A DNA stretch of 64,000 nt, taken from positions 355,501 through 419,500 of the forward strand of contig NZ_LT906470.1 in assembly GCF_900187285.1 (NCBI RefSeq), written 5' to 3'. Positions 34,826 through 42,997 of this stretch are shown piece by piece. This stretch comes from Veillonella rodentium (lineage in GTDB: Bacteria; Bacillota; Negativicutes; Veillonellales; Veillonellaceae). Under the pieces are notes generated by a model. It did not search any database and was not told where the DNA came from. It saw only the letters and a program-made list of their open reading frames with translations. Positions within the stretch are counted from its first letter, which is position 1, and every line of letters starts with the position of its first letter. The translations under genes were made by a program, and so were the position numbers.

Positions 34826-35614
34826 ATGAAGAAAATTCTGGCACTGTTAATGAGTATTTGCATGATTGCATTTTTGGCAGGCTGCGGTAATGACAACGGC
34901 AAAACTGCAGATTCAGAGAAGCCGAGTACATCCGAAAAAATTACCGTTCAAGCGGCGGCGAGTCTCAAAGGGGCCCTTACCGAATTGGCGGATACGTATA
35001 AGAAGGACCGTCATTTAGCGGATGATCAAATTGCTGTTAACTTTGCAGGCTCCGGTACATTGCGTCAACAAATTGAACAGGGCGCACCGGCAAGTCTATT
35101 TATTTCTGCGGACGAGAAAAACATGAAAATGTTACAGGAAAAGGACCTTGTAACTGATGTGAAACCGTTTGTTACCAATGAGTTGGTTCTCGTTGTACCG
35201 AAAGGTCAACCTCAAATCAGCTTGGATCAAATCACGACGGTAAAACGTATAGTGTTGGGTACCCCTGAAACAGTTCCGGCCGGCAACTACGGTAAACAGG
35301 TATTAACAAAAATGGGCGTATGGGAGCAAGTTGAACCGAATGTAGTGTATGCAAAAGACGTTAAATCTGTAACCGCATCTATCAGTCGGGGCGCCGGAGA
35401 TGCAGGTTTTATTTATAAAACCGATGCTATCGCCGCAGGCGATGCGGTGCAAATTGCGGCGGTAACACCTGTGGATTCTCATGATCCCGTTATTTATCCT
35501 ATCGGCATCATTAAGAAATATGATAATGCATTGGCAAAAGACTTCTATCAATATGTGATGAGCGACGAAGGTAAAAAGATATTGGAAAAATACGGTTTTT
35601 ATACCGGTAAATAA
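34826..35614 (+). CDS. modA: Molybdate ABC transporter substrate-binding lipoprotein
   Basis: Captures molybdate (or tungstate) outside the inner membrane. 262 residues with a lipoprotein signal (FLAGC, lipidated Cys20), then ITVQAAASLKGALTELADTYKK, the ModA family opening whose serine binds the oxyanion, NFAGSGTLRQQIEQGAPASLFISADEKNM and VYAKDVKSVTASISRGAGDAGFIYKTDA. The ATG at 34826 follows AGGAGG; an upstream ATG at 34781 lacks a site. First gene of modABC, which would supply Mo for the hydroxylase operon at 10.9-17.8 kb. Confidence 0.94.
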   Translation: MKKILALLMSICMIAFLAGCGNDNGKTADSEKPSTSEKITVQAAASLKGALTELADTYKKDRHLADDQIAVNFAGSGTLRQQIEQGAPASLFISADEKNMKMLQEKDLVTDVKPFVTNELVLVVPKGQPQISLDQITTVKRIVLGTPETVPAGNYGKQVLTKMGVWEQVEPNVVYAKDVKSVTASISRGAGDAGFIYKTDAIAAGDAVQIAAVTPVDSHDPVIYPIGIIKKYDNALAKDFYQYVMSDEGKKILEKYGFYTGK

Positions 35615-35708
35615 ATTTAAGACGCTGGCTTTGAGGGCTGGCGTTTTATTATGGTAGAATGAATGTAATATGTATAATGTAATATGTATGTTAAGAAAGG
35701 GGGCACTT

Positions 35709-36377
35709 ATGAGTCCTTTATGGTTGTCTATCTGGGTGGCGAGTCTTGCCCTCATATTTGTTATTATCGGAGGTTTGATTACCTGCTTCTTGATGAATCA
35801 ATGCCGATGGAACGGCGTTGCTGTTATTGATGCGATTCTTACCCTGCCTCTTGTATTACCGCCCGTAGTTGTAGGTTTTGCACTGCTTATGATATTTACA
35901 CCCGGTTATGCTTTTGGGGCTTGGCTTGAAAGCCACGGCTTAGGCATCGTATTTTCCGCGGCCGGTGCCGTCGTGGCATCCTCTGTCATCGCTTTTCCGT
36001 TATTTTATCAGACGGTGCGTTCCGCGTTGCAGTCCGTGGATCATAATATGGAGGATGTGGCACGTACATTAGGTGCATCGGAATTACGTATCTTCTTTAC
36101 CATATCGATTCCGTTAGCGTGGAAAGGTATTTTGACGGGCAGTATTCTTGCTTTCTGTCGTGCCATGGGCGAGTTTGGCGCTACCATTTTGATTGCGGGC
36201 AATATTCCGGGATTTACGCGCACGATGCCGCTTGCGATTTATTCATATGTAGAGGCGGGACAGTATATGGACGCTTTTGAACTGGTTATTTATATCTGTG
36301 TACTTACATTGGCTTTGTTGAGCGGTATTCACATTCTCACTAAAGGCGCCTTATTCCGCCAAATCAATCATAATTAA
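35709..36377 (+). CDS. modB: Molybdate ABC transporter permease
   Basis: Inner-membrane channel subunit, 222 residues with about five to six hydrophobic helices. The TLPLVLPPVVVGFALLMIF segment and the EAA loop DVARTLGASELRIFFTISIPLAWKGILTG (about 115-143) with GEFGATILIAGNIPGFTRTMPLAIY are typical ModB motifs. The ATG at 35709 follows GAAAGGGGG. The spacer from modA (94 nt) includes a small GACGCTGGC/GGCTGGCGTT-type inverted element near 35619-35645, perhaps a processing hairpin. Ends 12 nt before modC. Confidence 0.94.
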   Translation: MSPLWLSIWVASLALIFVIIGGLITCFLMNQCRWNGVAVIDAILTLPLVLPPVVVGFALLMIFTPGYAFGAWLESHGLGIVFSAAGAVVASSVIAFPLFYQTVRSALQSVDHNMEDVARTLGASELRIFFTISIPLAWKGILTGSILAFCRAMGEFGATILIAGNIPGFTRTMPLAIYSYVEAGQYMDAFELVIYICVLTLALLSGIHILTKGALFRQINHN

Positions 36378-36389
36378 GGAGAGGAGACT

Positions 36390-37016
36390 ATGGTGATTTT
36401 TTCTTTTTCGGTGGTCAGACCTTCTATTATTGTGAAAGCTGACGGAGTTTTACCGAATGGAATTACGGTTTTGACGGGTCGGTCCGGCAGTGGTAAAAGT
36501 ACTTTTATTAAGTGTATTGCAGGCTTGGTAAAGCCTACAACGGGAATCATTCGATATGATGCGACCACATGGGCGGATAGAGATCAAAAGATTTGGGTAC
36601 CGACGCAAGATCGTCGAGTAGGATACATGCCGCAAGGTAATATTGTATTTCCTCATTTATCGGTGGAGAACAATATTAAATACAGCAAACGTGGTACGTC
36701 TGAAATGTGTGAGAAACTATTGAAGCGATTGGGACTTGAAAGGTATCGCCATACAAAGGCGGGACAGTTATCCGGCGGTGAGCAGCAACGAGTCGCATTG
36801 GGCCGAGCTCTTTTCTCGAAGCCGACGATACTGTTGCTGGATGAACCGTTGTCGGCGCTTGACTGGACTCTGCGTAAACATGTACGGGAGGATTCGATAG
36901 CTATCATTCGAGAGTGGAATGTACCGTGCATATGGGTTACGCATGATGAAAGTGAAGCAGAAATGGTGGGGGATAGGCACTGGATTTGTGAAGATGGTAC
37001 TGTTATCATCAACTAA
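36390..37016 (+). CDS. modC: Molybdate ABC transporter ATP-binding protein (short form)
   Basis: ATPase of the molybdate importer, 208 residues. Walker A GRSGSGKST at 30-38, signature LSGGEQQRVALGRALF near 127-142, Walker B ILLLDEPLSALD near 148-159 and VTHDESEAEMVGD at the H-loop. It stops soon after the ATPase domain and lacks the C-terminal MOP/TOBE domain (about 130 residues) of canonical ModC, so the molybdate trans-inhibition site is absent. Starts after GGAGAGGAG, 12 nt from modB, and ends before a terminator. Confidence 0.9.
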   Translation: MVIFSFSVVRPSIIVKADGVLPNGITVLTGRSGSGKSTFIKCIAGLVKPTTGIIRYDATTWADRDQKIWVPTQDRRVGYMPQGNIVFPHLSVENNIKYSKRGTSEMCEKLLKRLGLERYRHTKAGQLSGGEQQRVALGRALFSKPTILLLDEPLSALDWTLRKHVREDSIAIIREWNVPCIWVTHDESEAEMVGDRHWICEDGTVIIN

Positions 37017-37040
37017 AATTTAAAACGGACAAAAATAACA

Positions 37041-37082
37041 CACAGTGTATAAAAATTTGAAATTTATGCACTGTGATTTTTT
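37041..37082 (+). terminator. Rho-independent terminator after modABC
   Basis: CACAGTG-T-ATAAA pairs with TTTAT-G-CACTGTG (13 bp including one G-U), followed by ATTTTTTG. Confidence 0.85.
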
Positions 37083-37301
37083 GTCTAAAAAGGTCTTATC
37101 ATGTTATCTGATTTCCTGATTTTAAATCCTAAAATTTTTATCCTATAAAGCTTTGGAATTAAATATTAGATGAAGTTTAAAAAAAGCATTGTGATTTTTA
37201 TTACAAATGAATAGCGGTCGATTATAGATGAAAAGAGGCTTCATAAATTCCTGTAAAAATGGTGAATATACATCTGTATAAAAAAATATACGTAGTGGAA
37301 G

Positions 37302-37330
37302 TTGACACATAAATGAGAACGGAGTAATAT
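37302..37330 (+). promoter_or_regulatory. Promoter of the sulfate assimilation operon
   Basis: Perfect -35 TTGACA (37302-37307), 17-bp spacer and -10 TAATAT (37325-37330), about 75 nt upstream of the sulfite reductase start. The rest of the 37083-37403 spacer is AT-rich with nothing recognisable; no SAM or T-box riboswitch is seen in the short leader. Confidence 0.8.
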
Positions 37331-37403
37331 CCTACTTGAAACATATGAAATAAAAATATTATAAAACACATTTAATTAATATGAATTAGAAAGGAGTCTT
37401 ATC

Positions 37404-38969
37404 ATGGCTATTTCAAAAGAATTAAAAGAAGAATTGATTGTAGATTATCCTATATTTATAGAAAATACGAGAAAATTCTATAATAAGGAAATATCTGTAC
37501 AAGATTATAAGGGGTTATCCGGTCCATTTGGCAGCTATGCAGAAAAAGGTGCTGATTCAGGAATGAGTCGGTGGCGTTTCCCCGGTGGTGTATTGGATCA
37601 AGATAAAATTCGTTTCACCGCTAATGCAATTCGTCGTTATGATTTGAAAGTACCTCATTTTACAACTGGACAATGTATTCAATTTCATAATTTAGATGGT
37701 GAAACTATCATTAAGCTGTTTGCCGAATGTCATAGCCATGGTATTTATAATCGTGGGGCGGGCGGAGATCATCCGAGAAATACGGCAGCTTCCCCATTAT
37801 TAGGATTACAGAAGGATGAACAATGGGATTTTTCTCCTTATGTTAGAGCTTTATCTGAATACGTATTAACTTTGATTAAAGGCATTAAGTTTCCTCGTAA
37901 ATTTAAGACTGCGTTTTCTAATGGTTTAGAAAATTCAGCACATGTAACGTTTAAGGATTTCGGCGTACTTGCTCATCCTGAAGAGAAAACATTTTCCGTC
38001 TATGTGGCAGGCGGACTTGGACCTAATCCTAAAATGGGGGTCCTTGTGGGTGATCATATTCAACCGGAAGAGATATTGTATTATGTGAAAACCTTAGCAT
38101 TGATTTTTTCTGAACATGGTAATTATAAGAATCGCAGTAAAGCACGGGTTCGGTATTTACAAGATATATTAGGTGGGCCTGAAGCCTTACAAGATACATT
38201 CAGGAAGTACTTGGCAAATGTTAAAGATACAGAAGCTTTGACCATTAATCCATCTGAATTTATGTCCTCCATAGTAAAACGCGGTAAGATTGACTCAACA
38301 TTACAAAATCCACGTGTAGGCGAACAAAAACAAGAAGGCTTATATTATGTCAGCTGGCATCCATTTGGAGGAAATCCGTCAAAAGAGCAACTTCTGAAAG
38401 TTCTTGAGTATGTGGGCAGTCTTGATGATGAGGTTCAAATACGATTGAGTTCAGAAGAATCATTATACATTGTGAATTTAACCGCTGATGAAGCACGTCA
38501 GGCCTTGGCGATTACAGAAGAGGGAGGGATTAATGACTTTTATAAATCCGTTTCCTGCATTGGAGCTACCATTTGTCAAGTAGGCTTGCAAGATTCATCC
38601 GGATTGCTTATTCAAATTTTTGATGCGGTTCGCAATGCGACCCATGTGAATAGTGACTTGTTGCCAAAATTCCATATTTCGGGATGTCCATCATCTTGTG
38701 GTACTCATCAAATTGGTACAATTGGTTTCCATGGGGCTATGAAGGTGGTGGATAAGGTACCTACACCGGCATTCAGAGTGTTCCGAGGGGGGAATGAAAC
38801 GTTAGGACATGAACATTTTGCGGAACAGATTGGAACGATTATAAGCACCGAGATTCCTTCGTTTTTTGTGGAACTTGGTGAAATTTTGACAAGTGTAAAT
38901 CTATCCTTTGCGGACTGGATTTCAAATCACACCGCAGACTTTGATGCATTAGTTGTAAAGTATGAGTAA
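37404..38969 (+). CDS. Siroheme sulfite (or nitrite) reductase, ferredoxin type
   Basis: 521-residue hemoprotein of the assimilatory nitrite/sulfite reductase family. It shows the duplicated ferredoxin-like/substrate domains, and the 4Fe-4S/siroheme ligand set C385-x5-C391 (CIGATIC) and C428-x3-C432 (GCPSSC), with the adjacent HISGC and CGTHQIG. The Arg/Lys-rich segments KFKTAFSNG and YKNRSKARVRYLQD match anion-binding regions. Sulfite rather than nitrite is inferred from the operon of sulfate uptake and APS reduction. It has no flavin subunit beside it, so ferredoxin or a similar donor is likely. Own strong promoter; AAAGGAG before the ATG. Confidence 0.87.
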   Translation: MAISKELKEELIVDYPIFIENTRKFYNKEISVQDYKGLSGPFGSYAEKGADSGMSRWRFPGGVLDQDKIRFTANAIRRYDLKVPHFTTGQCIQFHNLDGETIIKLFAECHSHGIYNRGAGGDHPRNTAASPLLGLQKDEQWDFSPYVRALSEYVLTLIKGIKFPRKFKTAFSNGLENSAHVTFKDFGVLAHPEEKTFSVYVAGGLGPNPKMGVLVGDHIQPEEILYYVKTLALIFSEHGNYKNRSKARVRYLQDILGGPEALQDTFRKYLANVKDTEALTINPSEFMSSIVKRGKIDSTLQNPRVGEQKQEGLYYVSWHPFGGNPSKEQLLKVLEYVGSLDDEVQIRLSSEESLYIVNLTADEARQALAITEEGGINDFYKSVSCIGATICQVGLQDSSGLLIQIFDAVRNATHVNSDLLPKFHISGCPSSCGTHQIGTIGFHGAMKVVDKVPTPAFRVFRGGNETLGHEHFAEQIGTIISTEIPSFFVELGEILTSVNLSFADWISNHTADFDALVVKYE

Positions 38970-39004
38970 GTATATGTGTCTGTAAATTAAATAAATGGGC
39001 TATC

Positions 39005-39040
39005 AGATGGTTATACACATTAAGATGGTTATACACATTA
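39005..39040. repeat. Perfect 18-bp tandem duplication
   Basis: AGATGGTTATACACATTA occurs twice head to tail (39005-39022 and 39023-39040) in the spacer after the sulfite reductase gene. Probably a replication-slippage duplication. Confidence 0.9.
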
Positions 39041-39083
39041 GTATTTTTAGAATCTTTATAGTTGTTAGAAAGGGTGGAGCAAT

Positions 39084-39257
39084 ATGGGCACAGACAATAA
39101 CATTTATTCCATAATTTTTATACTGGTAGGATACATAGTAATTGGTTGTGTGTATATATGGCAACGCCAATTACAACCTGATTTTATTTTTACTGATGTG
39201 ATTACGCCTTCGGCCGTTTTACAAACCGTGCTTAGCATAGGTATTCTATTAAGTTAG
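39084..39257 (+). CDS. Small single-helix membrane protein in the sulfate operon
   Basis: A 57-residue reading frame starting ATG at 39084 after AAGGGTGGAG and ending TAG at 39255-39257. Residues 8-25 (YSIIFILVGYIVIGCVYI) form a clear membrane helix; the C-terminal half TPSAVLQTVLSIGILLS is also hydrophobic, with WQRQLQPDF between them. The good ribosome site, position in an otherwise tightly packed operon and 12-nt distance to the sulfate-binding protein support a real gene. No family recognised; a small accessory of the sulfate transporter is a guess from context. Confidence 0.65.
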   Translation: MGTDNNIYSIIFILVGYIVIGCVYIWQRQLQPDFIFTDVITPSAVLQTVLSIGILLS

Positions 39258-39269
39258 TTCGAGGTGCTC

Positions 39270-40277
39270 ATGAAGTATATTTTTGTTGTCATATGCTTAC
39301 TTGTGTTAGCGGTCTACGGCGGTTGTGGCAGAGAAAGTAAAGTGGATGGCAGCCACGTCAGATTAACTAATGTTTCTTATGATACAACACGTGAGTTTTA
39401 TGAGCGATACAATCAACTTTTTCATGACACATATATGGCTAAAACTGGATATGACGTGAATATTTCCCAGTCTCATGGCGGATCAAGCGGGCAGGCTCGA
39501 TCCGTAATGGAAGGAAATAATGCAGATGTGGTTACACTTGGTTCCGAGCAAGATATCAATTTATTAGCTAAAGTTCATTTGATACAAGATGACTGGATTG
39601 ATGCATTTCCTAATCATTCTGCACCTTATACCTCGACTATTGTTATGTTAGTAAGAAAAGGAAATCCGTTGGGTATACAGGACTGGAACGATTTAATAAA
39701 AACCGATGTTCATGTCATAGCTCCTGATCCTAAAAGCAGTAGCGGCGCTTGTTGGATTTTTCTTGCCGCATGGTATTACGGGTCGCAATATTATGGAGAT
39801 GATACAGGGGCTAAAGAGTTTGTACACAAGTTATACCGTAATGTGACTATTCTTGATTCAGGGGCGCGCAGTTCGACTACGACATTTGTAGAAAATGGTC
39901 AAGGTGATGTTCTTCTGTTATGGGAAAATGAAGCGTTTCATTTACTAAATCAGTATCCTGATACCTATGAAATGATTACACCCTCCGTCAGTATTCAGGC
40001 GGAGCCAAGTGTAGCGGTTGTAACGGGGGTGACAGATAGAAATGGGACGACTACATTTGCCAAGGATTATATATCATTCTTATATGATGAACAATCTCAA
40101 CGATTATTAGCCGACTATGGGTTTAGACCATCTAATAAACGAGTGATGGCTGACTATACTGATCGATTTAATACACAGATGAAATTAACTACAATACGCA
40201 ATTTTGGTGGCTGGCCTGCAGTGTATGAACGGTTCTTCAAAGATGGAGGTGTATTTGATGAAATTTATGGCACCTAA
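39270..40277 (+). CDS. sbp: Sulfate ABC transporter substrate-binding lipoprotein
   Basis: Periplasmic-face sulfate/thiosulfate receptor, 335 residues. Lipoprotein signal with Cys19 (VYGGC), then LTNVSYDTTREFYERYNQLF, SHGGSSGQARSVMEG, DVVTLGSEQDI and APDPKSSSGACWIFLAAW, which are the classic Sbp/CysP sulfate-contact motifs. The ATG at 39270 is 5 nt past GAGG; a GTG at 39264 is in frame but overlaps that site. Lipid anchoring is unlike the soluble E. coli protein and common in Firmicutes. Followed by cysT, whose start overlaps its end. Confidence 0.94.
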   Translation: MKYIFVVICLLVLAVYGGCGRESKVDGSHVRLTNVSYDTTREFYERYNQLFHDTYMAKTGYDVNISQSHGGSSGQARSVMEGNNADVVTLGSEQDINLLAKVHLIQDDWIDAFPNHSAPYTSTIVMLVRKGNPLGIQDWNDLIKTDVHVIAPDPKSSSGACWIFLAAWYYGSQYYGDDTGAKEFVHKLYRNVTILDSGARSSTTTFVENGQGDVLLLWENEAFHLLNQYPDTYEMITPSVSIQAEPSVAVVTGVTDRNGTTTFAKDYISFLYDEQSQRLLADYGFRPSNKRVMADYTDRFNTQMKLTTIRNFGGWPAVYERFFKDGGVFDEIYGT

Positions 40278-41100
40278 GGGAAATACACCTATTCCTGGTT
40301 TTGGAATGACCTTGGGTATCACAATCTCTATGATTTCATTATTAATTTTGATTCCTCTGGCCTCCATTGTCTGGTTCGCAACTACTATACCCGTTGATAA
40401 ATGGTGGCGGCTTATCAGTGCACCGAATGTACTGTATGCATTTGCCACCAGTCTTGGAACATCATGTATCGCGGCTATCATTAATGTTATTTTTGGTGTT
40501 TTAATTGCATGGGTACTTGTACGTTATGACTTTCCCGGTAAGACTATCGTCAATGGGCTGATTGAAATACCGTTTGCGCTACCTACAGCGGTCGCAGGTA
40601 TCACATTATCCAAACTGTACTCGTCTCAGGGGGCTGTGGGCAGTTTGTTTCAGCAATGGGGGATTCAGATCTCATATAGCCATATCGGAATCATCATAGC
40701 CCTCATATTTGTAGGCATTCCTTTTGTTGTAAGAACGGTGCAACCCGTATTGGAACAATTTGATATAACTTATGAAGAAGCAGCTTATGTGTTAGGTGCA
40801 TCCAAGTGGACCTTATATCGGCGTATCATATTGCCTGAATTGAAACCTGCCATTTTAACTGGATTTGGCTTAGCTTTTGCGCGAGGTATTGGTGAGTATG
40901 GGAGTGTTATTTATATTTCTGGAAATAGTGTAAAAGAACATACGCAAGTTGTATCGTATGTGATTATGCAAAAGCTTAACTATGCTGATTATACAAGCGC
41001 CACAGCAGTAGCTGTTGTTTTATTACTTATTTCATTCCTTATTATGTTTGCCATTAATTCTATACATATTGTGCAAGCAAGACGTGTAAGGGGGGCATAA
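40258..41100 (+). CDS. cysT: Sulfate ABC transporter permease CysT
   Basis: Inner-membrane permease, 280 residues, about six helices. The start region PKGNTPIPGFGMTLGITISMISLLILIPLASI is typical CysT. The LIEIPFALPTAVAGITLSKLYSSQG segment and EAA loop YEEAAYVLGASKWTLYRRIILPELKPAILTGFGLAFARGIGEYGSVIYISGN are clear. The ATG at 40258 follows GGAGGT by 7 nt and overlaps the end of sbp by 20 nt; the longer frame from 40204 lies inside sbp. Pairs with CysW to form the channel. Confidence 0.94.
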   Translation: MKFMAPKGNTPIPGFGMTLGITISMISLLILIPLASIVWFATTIPVDKWWRLISAPNVLYAFATSLGTSCIAAIINVIFGVLIAWVLVRYDFPGKTIVNGLIEIPFALPTAVAGITLSKLYSSQGAVGSLFQQWGIQISYSHIGIIIALIFVGIPFVVRTVQPVLEQFDITYEEAAYVLGASKWTLYRRIILPELKPAILTGFGLAFARGIGEYGSVIYISGNSVKEHTQVVSYVIMQKLNYADYTSATAVAVVLLLISFLIMFAINSIHIVQARRVRGA

Positions 41101-41101
41101 G

Positions 41102-41929
41102 ATGAAATATCGATCTGTCGGTGAAGTGCTGACGATAGTGGTTGTCATATTATTTATTATATGTATGCTTGTTATTCCTTTAATTAGTGTATTGGCTAAT
41201 GGCTTTTCCAAGGGCGTAGATTTTTATATAGCGGCCGTATCGACAAATTATGTTATTTCTGCGATTGGTCTTACACTCGGTACAATGATAGTTACGGTAT
41301 TTGTTACAGGTGTATTTGGTTTAGCCGCTGCTTATTGTATTGGTAAGTTCGAGTTTCCGGGAAAATCTTTTTTGATAACTCTTATTGATGTTCCGTTTTC
41401 AGTATCTCCGGTTATTGCAGGGCTTGCATTTATTATGACTTTTGGCCGTATGAGTTGGTTGCATCCATATATTGAAAGTATCAATTCTTATTTTAATCTT
41501 GACATTCGTGTTGTATTTGCTGTTCCCGGTGTGATACTGGCAACCATTTTTGTAACCTTTCCTTTTATTTATCGAGAAGTCATTCCTGTTTTATTTACAC
41601 AAGGAAAAGAAGAGGAAGAGGCGGCTGCTTTAATGGGAGCATCAGGGTGGACTATTTTCTGGCGAATTACATTCCCGACTGTTAAATGGCCTTTTTTATA
41701 TGGCGTAATTCTCTGTAGTGCACGTGCATTGGGAGAGTTCGGTGCGGTAGCGGCACTGTCCAAGGCGAGAGGTGAAACATTTACGTTGCCTTTAGAAATT
41801 GATGCCTTATATATGTCCGGGTCAGAAAATGGCGTAGTATCCGCTTTTGCGGTTTCTTCCGTTTTAGTTGGTATGGCGTTACTTATGCTTCTTATTCGCA
41901 GTATTGTAGAAAAGAAAGGACAATCCTAA
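41102..41929 (+). CDS. cysW: Sulfate ABC transporter permease CysW
   Basis: Second permease of the sulfate importer, 275 residues with about six hydrophobic helices. It includes the LIDVPFSVSPVIAGLAFIMTFGRM segment and EAA loop EEEAAALMGASGWTIFWRITFPTVKWPFLYGVILCSARALGEFGAVAALS, followed by TFTLPLEIDALYMSG, typical of CysW. It begins 1 nt after the cysT stop (GGGGGCATAAG) and its stop overlaps the cysA start, so translation of cysTWA is coupled. Confidence 0.94.
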   Translation: MKYRSVGEVLTIVVVILFIICMLVIPLISVLANGFSKGVDFYIAAVSTNYVISAIGLTLGTMIVTVFVTGVFGLAAAYCIGKFEFPGKSFLITLIDVPFSVSPVIAGLAFIMTFGRMSWLHPYIESINSYFNLDIRVVFAVPGVILATIFVTFPFIYREVIPVLFTQGKEEEEAAALMGASGWTIFWRITFPTVKWPFLYGVILCSARALGEFGAVAALSKARGETFTLPLEIDALYMSGSENGVVSAFAVSSVLVGMALLMLLIRSIVEKKGQS

Positions 41930-42990
41930 TGTATGTGGAATTGTGTAATGTTAATAAATATTATGATACATACCATGCATCAAAAGATATAAATATAGGT
42001 ATTGAACAAGGTGATGTCCTCGCATTGCTCGGTCCCAGTGGCAGTGGTAAAACCACTATACTTCGCATGATTGCCGGTTTAGAAACGCCGGATTCTGGAG
42101 ATATTAAGATTAATAATACCATCGTGAATACGATAGCACCTCGTGACCGGGGAATTGGTTTTCTATTTCAAAACTATGCTTTATTTCGCTACATGACAGT
42201 CTTTGAAAATATTGCATTTGGCCTTGAGATGCAAGGACTTAGTAAACAGGATATAAAAAAACGTGTTACTGAGTTATTAGACCTCATTGGTCTCAGTGGT
42301 TTGGAAAAGCGACATCCCAGTGAATTGTCAGGGGGGCAAAAACAACGTGTTGCTTTTGCGCGAGCCTTAGCCCCAAGACCTAATGTTTTGCTGCTGGATG
42401 AACCGTTTGCGGCTATTGACGTTAAGGTGAAAGAAGAGTTACGGAGTTGGCTGAAGGAAACTATTAAAAAAGTGGGCATTACAACTATTTTTGTTACTCA
42501 TGATCAAGAGGAAGCCGTTGAATTAGCTGATTATATAGTTGTAACCAATCAAGGACGTGTCGAGCAAATGGGGACCTCCCGTGATATTTATGGGGCGCCT
42601 CAAACGCCATTCGTGGCGCAGTTTATGGGAAAGTCAACAGAGGTGACATCATATCGGCAGCTGAAAGGCTTTGAAACATCTATCGCGGGCTCGTCTGCTA
42701 TCATTAGGCCGGAATCGATTAAGATTTATAAAAAGGGCAGTTTAAAACAGTATATGAGCGCTGCCGAGCGAGGCGTCATAGAACGCATCTTGTTTAAGGG
42801 GAATCATATGGAATTATGGGTACGTATAGGCGATATTGTGACCTATAGTAATGCTGATTTAGATGGTATGGAATTCGAGGTCGGTGAAGCAGTTGATGTA
42901 CTTATTTACCGTCTCTATATATTTGAACATAATATGACCCATGTTGTGGAAAACAGCAAAATGAGCACGGATAATCTGTATTATATTTAA
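41929..42990 (+). CDS. cysA: Sulfate ABC transporter ATP-binding protein CysA
   Basis: ATPase of the sulfate importer, 353 residues. Walker A GPSGSGKTT (about 34-42), signature LSGGQKQRVAFARAL (about 133-147), Walker B NVLLLDEPFAAIDVKVKEELRSWL and VTHDQEEAVELAD are present. The C-terminal third (from about 235, FVAQFMGKSTEV...) is the TOBE-like regulatory domain, ending IYRLYIFEHNMTHVVE. Position in the operon assigns it to sulfate rather than another oxyanion. TAATG overlap with cysW; aprA starts 7 nt after its stop. Confidence 0.93.
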   Translation: MYVELCNVNKYYDTYHASKDINIGIEQGDVLALLGPSGSGKTTILRMIAGLETPDSGDIKINNTIVNTIAPRDRGIGFLFQNYALFRYMTVFENIAFGLEMQGLSKQDIKKRVTELLDLIGLSGLEKRHPSELSGGQKQRVAFARALAPRPNVLLLDEPFAAIDVKVKEELRSWLKETIKKVGITTIFVTHDQEEAVELADYIVVTNQGRVEQMGTSRDIYGAPQTPFVAQFMGKSTEVTSYRQLKGFETSIAGSSAIIRPESIKIYKKGSLKQYMSAAERGVIERILFKGNHMELWVRIGDIVTYSNADLDGMEFEVGEAVDVLIYRLYIFEHNMTHVVENSKMSTDNLYYI

Positions 42991-42997
42991 GGTGGTG

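Noticed and set aside
39005-39040. CRISPR-like repeat.
   Set aside because: Only two directly abutting copies without spacers.
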